Program-made: the position numbers and the translations under genes | NCBI GenBank assembly: GCA_030619245.1 | Contig: JAUXBS010000080.1 | Span: forward strand, 1-6,132 | Length of the DNA stretch: 6,132 bases | Reading direction: 5' to 3' | Source of the DNA: Clostridia bacterium | Lineage (GTDB): Bacteria > UBA6262 > WVXT01 > JAUXBS01 | In this document: piece after piece, positions 1 to 5,443 of the stretch | Layout of the letters: every line of letters begins with the position of its first letter | How positions within the stretch are numbered: the first letter of the stretch is position 1 | Notes under the pieces: model-generated | What the model was told of the DNA's origin: nothing | Databases searched by the model: none | What the model saw: the letters and a program-made list of their open reading frames with translations, nothing else

Positions 1-37
1 AGGGTAAGATTATAAGAAATGTTCTCTTTTTCCTCAT
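1..37 (-). CDS. Start of a possible exported protein, cut by the window edge
   Basis: Reading leftward from an ATG at 37-35, twelve codons are visible before the edge: MRKKRTFLIILP. A basic start (RKKR) followed by a hydrophobic run (FLIILP) is what the beginning of a signal peptide or membrane anchor looks like. The ATG begins six bases after the -10 hexamer of a consensus promoter, so it lies at the expected transcription start and would be translated from a leaderless mRNA. No other ATG, GTG or TTG in the visible stretch sits at normal distance from the GAGG that follows. The true start could lie beyond the edge, with these bases as an untranslated leader. Function cannot be judged. Confidence 0.4.
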   Translation of the reverse strand, partial: MRKKRTFLIILP

Positions 38-43
38 AATAAA

Positions 44-71
44 ATTATACCACAAACATACTGATTGTCAA
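44..71 (-). promoter_or_regulatory. Consensus sigma70 promoter reading leftward
   Basis: On the minus strand TTGACA (71-66) and TATAAT (49-44) both match the housekeeping consensus at 6 of 6, separated by 16 bp. Transcription should begin near position 37 and run out of the left side of the window. It lies after the end of maf and after the terminator-like stem, so it serves the next gene rather than the five-gene operon. Confidence 0.8.
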
Positions 72-103
72 GGTAAATTATGCACAGGTAATAAGAATTA
101 AAA

Positions 104-151
104 AAACCTGCTTGCCTATTCCAAAGAAAGGGGATACTTTTTTTCAGGTTT
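104..151 (-). terminator. Weak terminator-like stem after maf
   Basis: AAACCTG (minus strand 151-145) can pair with CAGGTTT (110-104), and the second arm runs into a row of T residues followed by AATT, as in an intrinsic terminator. The first arm overlaps the maf stop codon. The 34-nt loop is long and the stem holds only three G-C pairs, so it may be inefficient. Its position between the operon end and a new consensus promoter supports a terminating role. Confidence 0.4.
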
Positions 152-755
152 AGATAACCAGCCCGAACTCCTTAAGCAGCTGCCTTAACTTCCCTACCGG
201 AAGCCCCACCACGTTATCAAAAGGCCCGTCTACGAGGGTCACGAAAGCATCGTTTTTTTCCTGTATGCCGTACGCTCCCGCCTTGTCCAGGTGCCTCTCC
301 GCCGCCGACTCAATTTCCTCCCCGGACAGTTCCTTCATCCTGACCGTGCTCATTTCACTGCCGGTGACGCTCCTGCCGCTTGAATTATCGAGTACGGCAA
401 GGCCGGTATAAACATAATGCGTCGTACCGCTCAAACCTTTCAATATAGCCCTGGCGGCTCCCGGCGTTTCGGGCTTACCTATAACCTTTCCGGGAAAACT
501 ACCGTCCGGGCCCGCGACAACAATGGTGTCAGCGCCTATAATAAGGGAATTGCCATACTCCCCGCGGCCCGAAACCTTCCCGGCTACAGCTTCCGCCTTA
601 CTGAGGGCAATAGCCTTCACAATGGATTCCGGCTTACGCCTGCCATCAAACACCTCATTCACGCCGCTTTTTATAACCGTAAATTCAAGCCCCAGTTCTT
701 CCAGCAGCTTCTTCCTTCTTGCAGACGCCGAGGCAAGTATTACCCTCTTTTTCAT
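150..755 (-). CDS. maf: Maf-family nucleoside triphosphate pyrophosphatase
   Basis: Cytosolic enzyme of the Maf/Ham1 superfamily, expected to hydrolyse non-canonical or pyrimidine nucleoside triphosphates (dTTP/UTP class) to the monophosphate and pyrophosphate. Some homologues affect septum formation and cell division. Numbered from the ATG, the N-terminal phosphate-binding signature VILASASARRKKLL is at about 5-18, IIGADTIVV with the metal-binding Asp at about 72-80, GKP at 93-95, YVYTGLAV at 114-121 and AGAYGIQ at 159-165, then NVVGLP near the C-terminus. At 201 residues it has normal length. The start is ambiguous. ATG at 755 gives an ATGA overlap with the mgtC-like stop, which favours coupled translation. 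A GTG at 761 lies 7 nt from an AGGA (772-769), against 13 nt for the ATG, and would add two residues. Last gene of the operon. The family is certain; substrate preference is inferred. Confidence 0.93.
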   Translation of the reverse strand: MKKRVILASASARRKKLLEELGLEFTVIKSGVNEVFDGRRKPESIVKAIALSKAEAVAGKVSGRGEYGNSLIIGADTIVVAGPDGSFPGKVIGKPETPGAARAILKGLSGTTHYVYTGLAVLDNSSGRSVTGSEMSTVRMKELSGEEIESAAERHLDKAGAYGIQEKNDAFVTLVDGPFDNVVGLPVGKLRQLLKEFGLVI

Positions 756-1411
756 TCGCACTTTACTTTCCTGACCCCGCCGATCGCGGCAATTTTCTTT
801 GTAATATCCTCACCCGTATACTTTTTCCTGAACTTAACCGTTGTAAATATTTCAAGGGTGTTGTTACTCTTGTCATTTTCTATGCTGAAATTCTTTATCT
901 CCCCATTCTTCTCTTTTATCACTGATTTCACCTTGTCTACCAGTTCATCGCTGGCCACGGACACTACCAGCAGAGTCTTATACCAGTTCCTGTCAAGCAC
1001 AGGTTCAATCATTTCAAGCAAAGTAAGGATTAAAACCGCTCCAAACGCTGTTATAATGCCTATGCGGTATAAACCGGCCCCGACCGCCATCCCGATACTT
1101 GCCACAGTCCATATACTTGCCGCAGTCGTTAACCCCTTCATCGTAAACTTTGATTTCATGATGGTACCGGCTCCGATAAAACCAATACCTGTAATTATCT
1201 GGGCGGCTATCCTGGACGGGTCAACGTTGCCCTCGCCGTACATGAACAACATCTGCTGTGATACTATCATGAACAGGGTTGAACCAAGCCCGACCAGCGC
1301 ATGAGTCCTGAGGCCCGCAGACCTCGCCCTTATTTCCCTTTCAAGCCCGATGAACCCTCCTAAAACAGCGCCCAGAAATAACCTGGCAACAACATCCATC
1401 CCCTGGAGCAT
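752..1411 (-). CDS. MgtC/SapB-family inner membrane protein
   Basis: A 219-residue protein with about five hydrophobic segments (roughly 7-23, 37-56, 68-85, 95-114, 117-132) and a soluble C-terminal domain (about 140-219), the layout of MgtC-type proteins with an ACT-like tail. Family signatures are clear: GLERE at 22-26, AGLRTH at 32-37, RIAAQIITGIGFIGAGTI at 67-84 and GLTTAASIW at 93-101. In pathogens MgtC helps growth at low magnesium and inside macrophages and can inhibit the F-type ATP synthase; most environmental homologues have no known role, so magnesium homeostasis is only inferred. Translation starts at ATG 1411 behind the best Shine-Dalgarno in the window; an in-frame ATG four codons later is less well served. 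No magnesium-sensing leader is evident: only 37 nt separate it from birA. Its TGA overlaps the maf ATG. Confidence 0.92.
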   Translation of the reverse strand: MLQGMDVVARLFLGAVLGGFIGLEREIRARSAGLRTHALVGLGSTLFMIVSQQMLFMYGEGNVDPSRIAAQIITGIGFIGAGTIMKSKFTMKGLTTAASIWTVASIGMAVGAGLYRIGIITAFGAVLILTLLEMIEPVLDRNWYKTLLVVSVASDELVDKVKSVIKEKNGEIKNFSIENDKSNNTLEIFTTVKFRKKYTGEDITKKIAAIGGVRKVKCE

Positions 1412-1419
1412 TTTATTCT

Positions 1420-1427
1420 CCTCCTTT
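1420..1427 (-). promoter_or_regulatory. Perfect Shine-Dalgarno for the mgtC-like gene
   Basis: AAAGGAGG lies 8 nt ahead of ATG 1411 and is fully complementary to the usual 16S rRNA 3' end. It fixes the start of the mgtC-like gene and is stronger than any other ribosome binding site in the operon, so this membrane protein may be made at a higher rate than its neighbours. Confidence 0.85.
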
Positions 1428-1448
1428 AATAAACCTCTCTTATTTTTA

Positions 1449-2180
1449 TCACCTGAGTATTCTTATATCGCCCGCAAGTATTTTTATCTTTTTCCCTCCG
1501 GACTTCAAAACCAGAGCGCCGTCACTTTGAATGTCACTAACGGCCCCTTCTCTTATTTTATTACCGCAGTCAACCACCACTTTCCTTCCTATTGTTGCGG
1601 ACAATTCCCTGTACCTTTCCCATACCGGGCCTATGCCGCTCTGCGTGAAAACAAGGTAGTAATTATCAAACTGTCTTAATACCTCCTTTAAAAGGCCCTC
1701 TATGCCCAGCTTCGTCCCGGCAAGCTGTTTTAATGAAACTGCGGGGCTCTCCCTGTCACCCACCGTATTATTGACATTAATACCAATGCCCATTACCGCG
1801 TATTCAACCTTTTTCCTCACGAGTACCGCCTCCGTTAGAATCCCTCCGGCCTTCATAATGCCGTTTTTACCCTCATGCACAACGTCGTTCGGCCATTTCA
1901 GTTTAAGTTCCACGCCGCAGTAAGTCTTCACCGCTTCGGCCACCGCCACACCTGCAAGCATGGTTAACCTGGGGACCTCCCCCGGGGAAATTTCAGGATA
2001 AAGAACCCTGGAGAACCATAACCCCCCAACGGGTGACAGCCACTCCCTTCCAAAACGCCCCTTCCCTCCGGCCTGGGTATCCGCAACCACCACAATCCCG
2101 CCGGGAACCTTCCTTGAAGCAAGTTCCTTTGCCTTATCCTGGGTGGAACCTATTTCCTTAAACCTGTATATCTTTTTCAT
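1449..2180 (-). CDS. birA: Biotin--protein ligase, monofunctional (no HTH domain)
   Basis: Cytosolic ligase that activates biotin with ATP to biotinyl-5'-AMP and attaches it to the acceptor lysine of biotin carboxyl carrier proteins such as AccB. The 243-residue protein begins directly with the catalytic fold: EIGSTQDKAKEL at 9-20, the biotinyl-AMP loop GGKGRFGR at 38-45, KWPNDV at 95-100, and a lysine in MKAGGIL at about 110 matching the catalytic position (E. coli Lys183). GIGINVN follows, then a C-terminal SH3-like domain at about 195-243. The N-terminal winged helix of bifunctional BirA is absent, so it should not repress biotin genes. The stretch between KWPND and GIL is a few residues longer than in E. 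coli. The ATG lies inside the end of nadC (23-nt overlap), with AGGAAG 10-12 nt upstream; coupled translation is likely. Confidence 0.95.
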   Translation of the reverse strand: MKKIYRFKEIGSTQDKAKELASRKVPGGIVVVADTQAGGKGRFGREWLSPVGGLWFSRVLYPEISPGEVPRLTMLAGVAVAEAVKTYCGVELKLKWPNDVVHEGKNGIMKAGGILTEAVLVRKKVEYAVMGIGINVNNTVGDRESPAVSLKQLAGTKLGIEGLLKEVLRQFDNYYLVFTQSGIGPVWERYRELSATIGRKVVVDCGNKIREGAVSDIQSDGALVLKSGGKKIKILAGDIRILR

Positions 2181-3057
2181 TCTTATTCTTCTTCCTGTAC
2201 ACCGGCTTTAAATCAAGGCTTATATCAAGCGCCTTCGCCGAATGGGTCAGCGCCCCCATGGATATCCGGTCCACCCCCAGTTTCGCAAAATCCCCGATAT
2301 TGCTTATATCAATCCCTCCGGAAACCTCAATAAGGCACCTTTTGCCTATTATCCTGACTGCCTTCTTCAATTCAACGGCGCTCATATTATCAAGCAGGAT
2401 TATGTCAACTCCCTTCTTCAATGTTTCCTCAAGTTTTCTTATGTCCTTAACCTCCACTTCAACCAGGGTATTTTCAGCCACCTTCTTCTTTACCCGGGAC
2501 AGCAGCTCATCCGAACCCGGCACCCTCAGGTGATTATCCTTCACCAGCACCATATCCCACAGGCCCATCCTGTGGTTCTGCCCGCCTCCGCAAACCACGG
2601 CATATTTCTCAAGGCGCCTCATGGTCGGCATGGTCTTCCTCGTATCAAAAACCCCGGCCCTGCCGGAAACCCTTTCAACCTCCCTTACGCACTTCCCGGT
2701 AAGCGTAGCTATCCCCGATAACCACTGCAGAAAATTAAGCGCGGTCCTCTCTCCCGCCAGTATCGCTCTCGCGTAGCCCGAAACCTCCGCAACCACGGTC
2801 CCCCGCCTGACTTCAATGCCGTCCTCCGCGTTTTTGCTGAACAGGAGTTTTTCCCGCTCTCCGCCGCAGAGCGCGGTGGACTGCATAAAAACCTCTTCCG
2901 CGATATCAAGCCCGCAAATAATCCCCTGTTCCTTAACGGTTATTACGGCTCCCGCTTTTTCATCAGGAGCAACAAGCAGGTTCGTGGTAATATCCCCCGC
3001 GCCTATATCCTCTTCCAGGGCAAGTTTAATAATATTTTTAACTTCATTTATATCCAT
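2158..3057 (-). CDS. nadC: Nicotinate-nucleotide pyrophosphorylase (quinolinate phosphoribosyltransferase)
   Basis: Catalyses quinolinate + PRPP to nicotinate mononucleotide, CO2 and pyrophosphate, the last step specific to de novo NAD synthesis. The 299-residue protein has the whole family pattern: EDIGAGDITT at 16-25, GERTALNFLQWLSGIATLT in the middle, DTRKT at 138-142, GGGQNHR at 157-163, VKDNH at 172-176, EVEVKD at 200-205, LLDNMS at 221-226 and SGGID at 246-250. Arg140, Lys141, His162, Arg163, Lys173, Glu202 and Asp223 fall where quinolinate- and phosphate-binding residues are known in homologues. The Lys/Asn-rich tail (about 286-299) goes past the barrel and is encoded by the DNA carrying the birA ribosome binding site and start. 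Start ATG 3057 lies 9 nt after the uvrB stop behind a modest GAGAG. No nadA or nadB is in the window. Confidence 0.96.
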   Translation of the reverse strand: MDINEVKNIIKLALEEDIGAGDITTNLLVAPDEKAGAVITVKEQGIICGLDIAEEVFMQSTALCGGEREKLLFSKNAEDGIEVRRGTVVAEVSGYARAILAGERTALNFLQWLSGIATLTGKCVREVERVSGRAGVFDTRKTMPTMRRLEKYAVVCGGGQNHRMGLWDMVLVKDNHLRVPGSDELLSRVKKKVAENTLVEVEVKDIRKLEETLKKGVDIILLDNMSAVELKKAVRIIGKRCLIEVSGGIDISNIGDFAKLGVDRISMGALTHSAKALDISLDLKPVYRKKNKNEKDIQV

Positions 3058-3066
3058 GTCACTCTC

Positions 3067-5091
3067 TTATTTCTTTTTTTTCTTCAGGCCTTCCAGTTCA
3101 AATATCCTGTCCCTGAGTATTGCAGCCAGTTCAAAATCCAGGTTATCGGCTGCTTCCTTCATCTGCTTCCTGAGGTCCCTGCCAAGCTGTGAAGCATTCT
3201 TATTCACGGCATACCTGTAACCAACCTCCCTTACAAGTTCATAGCTTTTCTTCTTGAACCTGCCCGCAAGTTCAGCGTATTCCCTGACGTCCTTCCTGAT
3301 GGTCTCCGGCACGATACCGTTCTCACGGTTGAACTCCTCCTGCTTCTTCCTGCGCCTGGACATCTCCCTTATAGCCCTCTTCATGGAGCCCGTTTCATTA
3401 TCGGCGTACATTATCACCCTGCCGTTCACGTTCCTGGCAGCCCTTCCGCAAATCTGTATAAGAGAAGTCTCCGAACGCAGGAAGCCCTCCTTATCCGCAT
3501 CCAGTATTGCAATAAGCGAAACTTCGGGCAAATCCAGCCCCTCCCTCAGCAGGTTCACACCCACCAGGCAGTCAAAATTACCCTTGCGGAGGTCATTCAA
3601 TATATCAACCCTGTCAAGCGTCTTTATCCCGGAATGAAGGTATTTCACCCTCAAACCTTTATCCGTGAAATACCCTGACAGGTCTTCAGCCATGCGCTTG
3701 GTAAGCGTGGTAACGAGCACCCTTTCCTTTTTTGCCGCCCGCAGGCCGACTTCAATCATCAGGTCATCAACCTGCCCCCGGACAGGCCTTATTTCAACGA
3801 ACGGGTCAACGAGCCCGGTGGGCCTTATTATCTGTTCAACGACACCCGGGTAAAGAGACCTCTCCGGCCCCTTCCTGAAATCAGCGTTACTCCTGCCCAG
3901 TTCATACTCACGGGGAGTGGCTGAAACGTATATCACCTGCGGCGACAGTTCCTCAAACTCCTTGAACTTGAGGGGCCTGTTATCCAGGGCCGAAGGCAGC
4001 CTGAAGCCAAAATCAACCAGCGTCTTCTTCCTTGAATAATCACCGTTGTACATACCGTTAAGCTGGGGTATAGTCACGTGTGACTCGTCTATGATGAGCA
4101 GAAAATCATCCGGGAAGTAATCAAAGAGGCAAAACGGCCTCTGTCCCGGCTTCCTGCCGGAGATATGCCTTGAGTAATTCTCTATGCCCTGGGTATACCC
4201 TAACTCCTGCATCATCTCAATATCAAAATTCGTCCTCTGCTCAAGCCTCTGCGCCTCCAGGAACTTCCCCTGTTTATCAAACTCGGCAAGCCGCCCCCTG
4301 AGTTCTTCCTTTATCAGCCGGATTGCCCTTTCCATCTTGTCACCCGGAACAACGAAATGAGTCGCGGGGAATATGGCCGTACCATCCAGCCCGGCTGTAA
4401 CCCTGCCCGTGAGCGTGTCAAATTCAGATATCTTTTCCACCCTGTCACCGAATAGTTCAATGCGCACCCCCCGGTCCAGGTAAGCAGGATGTATTTCAAT
4501 CACGTCACCCCTCACCCGGAACTTGCCCCTTTCAAGCGCCGTATCATTCCTCTTGTACCGTATATCAACCAGCCTGCCCAGCACTTCTTCCCTTGATAAC
4601 TCCTGCCCTTTACTTATACTGACGACCATCTCCTGATAATCCTCGGGAGACCCCAGCCCGTAGATACATGAAACGCTTGACACTATAATAACGTCCTTCC
4701 TTCCAAGCAGGGAACTCGTTGCCTTCAACCTCAGTTTGTCAATCTGCTCGTTTATAGAAGAATCCTTCTCTATGTAGGTATCATGCCTCGGGATGTATGC
4801 CTCCGGCTGGTAGTAATCGTAGTAACTCACGAAGTACTCCACCGCATTCTCAGGGAAGAACTCCCTGAACTCAGTATACAACTGCGCCGTGAGCGTCTTA
4901 TTATGGGAAATTACCAGGACCGGCTTATTTACTTTTGCAATAACGTTTGCTACGGTAAAAGTCTTGCCGCTGCCTGTCACTCCAAGAAGCACCTGGTTCC
5001 CGGCGCCGTCCATTATCCCCCTGCATAGTTTGTCAATTGCCTCCGGCTGGTCGCCCCTCGGCCTGTAATCTGATTTTAACCTGAATTCCAT
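3067..5091 (-). CDS. uvrB: UvrABC excision nuclease subunit B
   Basis: DNA damage-verification subunit of nucleotide excision repair: loaded by UvrA, it probes the strand with its beta-hairpin and helicase-like core and recruits UvrC for dual incision. The 674 residues match the usual length. Visible are Walker A GVTGSGKT at 37-44, the beta-hairpin region around [14 protein letters not shown] at 86-99, the DESH box at 335-338, SATP at 390-393, RPTGLVDP at 423-430, QICGRAAR at 546-553 and the C-terminal UVR coiled-coil motif at about 636-668 before a lysine tail. Two oddities: the loop between SATPREYEL and VEQIIRPTG is about 13 residues longer than I recall for E. coli and B. subtilis, and motif VI reads QICGRAAR where QTIGRAAR is usual. 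ATG 5091 is preceded at 11 nt by GAGGGG. First gene of the operon; I recognise no standard LexA box upstream. Confidence 0.98.
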   Translation of the reverse strand: MEFRLKSDYRPRGDQPEAIDKLCRGIMDGAGNQVLLGVTGSGKTFTVANVIAKVNKPVLVISHNKTLTAQLYTEFREFFPENAVEYFVSYYDYYQPEAYIPRHDTYIEKDSSINEQIDKLRLKATSSLLGRKDVIIVSSVSCIYGLGSPEDYQEMVVSISKGQELSREEVLGRLVDIRYKRNDTALERGKFRVRGDVIEIHPAYLDRGVRIELFGDRVEKISEFDTLTGRVTAGLDGTAIFPATHFVVPGDKMERAIRLIKEELRGRLAEFDKQGKFLEAQRLEQRTNFDIEMMQELGYTQGIENYSRHISGRKPGQRPFCLFDYFPDDFLLIIDESHVTIPQLNGMYNGDYSRKKTLVDFGFRLPSALDNRPLKFKEFEELSPQVIYVSATPREYELGRSNADFRKGPERSLYPGVVEQIIRPTGLVDPFVEIRPVRGQVDDLMIEVGLRAAKKERVLVTTLTKRMAEDLSGYFTDKGLRVKYLHSGIKTLDRVDILNDLRKGNFDCLVGVNLLREGLDLPEVSLIAILDADKEGFLRSETSLIQICGRAARNVNGRVIMYADNETGSMKRAIREMSRRRKKQEEFNRENGIVPETIRKDVREYAELAGRFKKKSYELVREVGYRYAVNKNASQLGRDLRKQMKEAADNLDFELAAILRDRIFELEGLKKKKK

Positions 5092-5096
5092 ACCGC

Positions 5097-5180
5097 TTAC
5101 TTCCCCTCAACTAAACTTCCGGCAGGCGCGCCCGGCCCCCTGCCGGGAATAGCATAATCATTGGTTACATAAATACGCAT
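5097..5180 (-). CDS. Candidate 27-residue leader ORF ahead of uvrB
   Basis: An open frame starts at ATG 5180-5178, five nt after AGAAGG, and stops at TAA 5099-5097, five nt before the uvrB ATG and between the uvrB Shine-Dalgarno and its start. The peptide begins [10 protein letters not shown], has a Gly/Pro/Ala-rich centre ([12 protein letters not shown]) encoded by the G+C-rich hairpin, and ends LVEGK. It is not in frame with uvrB. Ribosomes ending here could reinitiate on uvrB. No similarity is recognised and so short a frame can arise by chance; the good ribosome binding site and the stop position are the reasons for listing it. Confidence 0.25.
   Translation of the reverse strand: MRIYVTNDYAIPGRGPGAPAGSLVEGK
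5119..5146. repeat. G+C-rich hairpin in the uvrB leader
   Basis: CCGGCAGG (5119-5126) and CCTGCCGG (5139-5146) are perfect 8-bp arms around a 12-nt loop, with TT and AA outside that extend the stem past one bulged G. The left arm and loop also hold the palindrome GGCGCGCC (5125-5132). Neither strand has a T-run after it, so it is not an intrinsic terminator. It lies in the predicted uvrB 5' leader and stands out from the surrounding A+T-rich DNA. It could be an RNA structure or one copy of a dispersed palindromic repeat. Confidence 0.7.
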
Positions 5181-5185
5181 TTATG
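5168..5185. promoter_or_regulatory. 18-bp dyad in the uvrB leader, operator or RNA hairpin
   Basis: CATAAATACGCATTTATG has perfect 7-bp arms (5168-5174 and 5179-5185) around a 4-nt centre. It lies about 35-50 nt downstream of the predicted uvrB transcription start, a position where a bound repressor would block elongation. It also covers the ATG of the candidate leader ORF. It does not match the LexA boxes I know from E. coli (CTGT-N8-ACAG) or B. subtilis (CGAAC-N4-GTTCG). Confidence 0.4.
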
Positions 5186-5226
5186 CCTTCTGTTTGATAT
5201 CACCCGCTTTTTATTTTACATCTTTT

Positions 5227-5255
5227 ATAATATCAATATAATAATATAAAATCAA
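5227..5255 (-). promoter_or_regulatory. Predicted promoter of the uvrB operon
   Basis: On the minus strand TTGATT (5255-5250, 4 of 6) is followed after exactly 17 bp by TATTAT (5232-5227, 5 of 6). Transcription would start near 5220, leaving a leader of about 130 nt before uvrB. The DNA around it is very A+T-rich, so other TATA-like hexamers occur nearby and the exact choice is uncertain. Confidence 0.55.
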
Positions 5256-5307
5256 ATAAAATGTTTAACGGTAAATCAAGCCCCTATAATCCGTTTACAT
5301 TACTCTT

Positions 5308-5330
5308 ACACAATTTTAACACAAATTTTA
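5308..5330 (+). repeat. Tandem A/T repeat just upstream of the -35
   Basis: ACACAATTTTA (5308-5318) is followed directly by ACACAAATTTTA (5319-5330), two near-identical units of 11 and 12 bp ending one base before the -35 hexamer. A third ACACAAAT occurs in the promoter spacer (5343-5350). Helically phased A/T tracts at this position resemble an UP element contacted by the RNA polymerase alpha subunit; a regulator site is the alternative. Confidence 0.45.
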
Positions 5331-5331
5331 C

Positions 5332-5360
5332 TTGACTTATACACACAAATGTGATATAAT
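5332..5360 (+). promoter_or_regulatory. Sigma70 promoter of the exported-protein gene
   Basis: TTGACT (5332-5337, 5 of 6) and TATAAT (5355-5360, 6 of 6) are separated by exactly 17 bp. Transcription should begin near 5367, giving a leader of about 73 nt. The spacer carries a small dyad, CACA-AA-TGTG (5344-5353). This is a strong, well-formed housekeeping promoter. Confidence 0.8.
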
Positions 5361-5364
5361 TAAT

Positions 5365-5403
5365 GTTAACCATTTGTTAACCCGGTGTTATTATGCTGTT
5401 AAC
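5365..5403 (+). promoter_or_regulatory. Phased GTTAAC array at the transcription start
   Basis: The palindromic hexamer GTTAAC occurs at 5365-5370, 5376-5381 and 5398-5403, and a degenerate copy GTTATT fills the remaining register at 5387-5392. All four are 11 bp apart, about one helical turn, so they lie on the same DNA face. The first overlaps the predicted start of transcription. The arrangement suggests cooperative binding of a repressor, but no regulator can be named. Confidence 0.5.
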
Positions 5404-5406
5404 ACC
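5384..5406 (+). other. Leader hairpin upstream of the exported-protein gene
   Basis: GGTGTTA (5384-5390) pairs perfectly with TAACACC (5400-5406) around a 9-nt loop. Two more pairs (5381-5382 with 5408-5409) extend it past a C-C mismatch. It lies in the predicted 5' leader, about 30 nt before the start codon, and does not cover the AGGT that probably serves as ribosome binding site. It may stabilise the mRNA or mark a protein-binding dyad. No T-run follows, so it is not a terminator. Confidence 0.5.
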
Positions 5407-5443
5407 CGGAATGTTCTCTAAAGAATATGGCAGGTCAAAATGA
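5393..5443 (+). CDS. Candidate 15-residue leader ORF with ATGA coupling
   Basis: An open frame from ATG 5393 reads MLTPGMFSKEYGRSK and stops at TGA 5441-5443, which overlaps the ATG of the exported-protein gene as ATGA. A second in-frame ATG is at 5411. No convincing Shine-Dalgarno precedes either ATG, and the first lies in the loop of the leader hairpin. The coupled stop is the only real argument for it; chance is a fair explanation. Confidence 0.15.
   Translation: MLLTPGMFSKEYGRSK

Larger units (their letters stand above)
5092..5439. other. Divergent regulatory region between uvrB and the exported-protein gene
   Basis: This 348-bp gene-free stretch is strongly A+T-rich between about 5190 and 5380, with one G+C-rich island (5119-5146). 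It holds one promoter per strand facing outward, whose -35 elements are about 76 bp apart, plus inverted repeats, phased repeats and two short candidate leader ORFs, each listed separately. I see no tRNA, riboswitch or transposon remnant in it. Confidence 0.8.

Noticed and set aside
65..94. TTGTCA with TAATAA on the plus strand as a promoter reading into maf antisense
   Set aside because: Spacing is 18 bp with a poor -10, and the TTGTCA overlaps the perfect minus-strand -35, which explains the resemblance.
417..1304. A 295-codon plus-strand open frame across maf and the mgtC-like gene
   Set aside because: It is antisense to two genes with clear family motifs, has no matching promoter or ribosome site, and its translation shows no domain; it is a shadow of their codon pattern.
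1412..1448. Magnesium-sensing leader or separate promoter for the mgtC-like gene
   Set aside because: The gap is only 37 nt, largely taken by the Shine-Dalgarno, with no stem or promoter hexamers.
2242..2721. Plus-strand open frames opposite nadC
   Set aside because: nadC is complete with all catalytic residues on the other strand; the antisense products are low-complexity without recognisable motifs.
5285..5290. TATAAT on the plus strand as a second promoter
   Set aside because: No acceptable -35 lies 16-18 bp upstream (TGTTTA at best) and there is no extended -10.
5344..5358. CRP-type site suggested by TGTGA at 5350-5354
   Set aside because: The second half-site TCACA is missing at the required distance; only the short CACA-AA-TGTG dyad is present.
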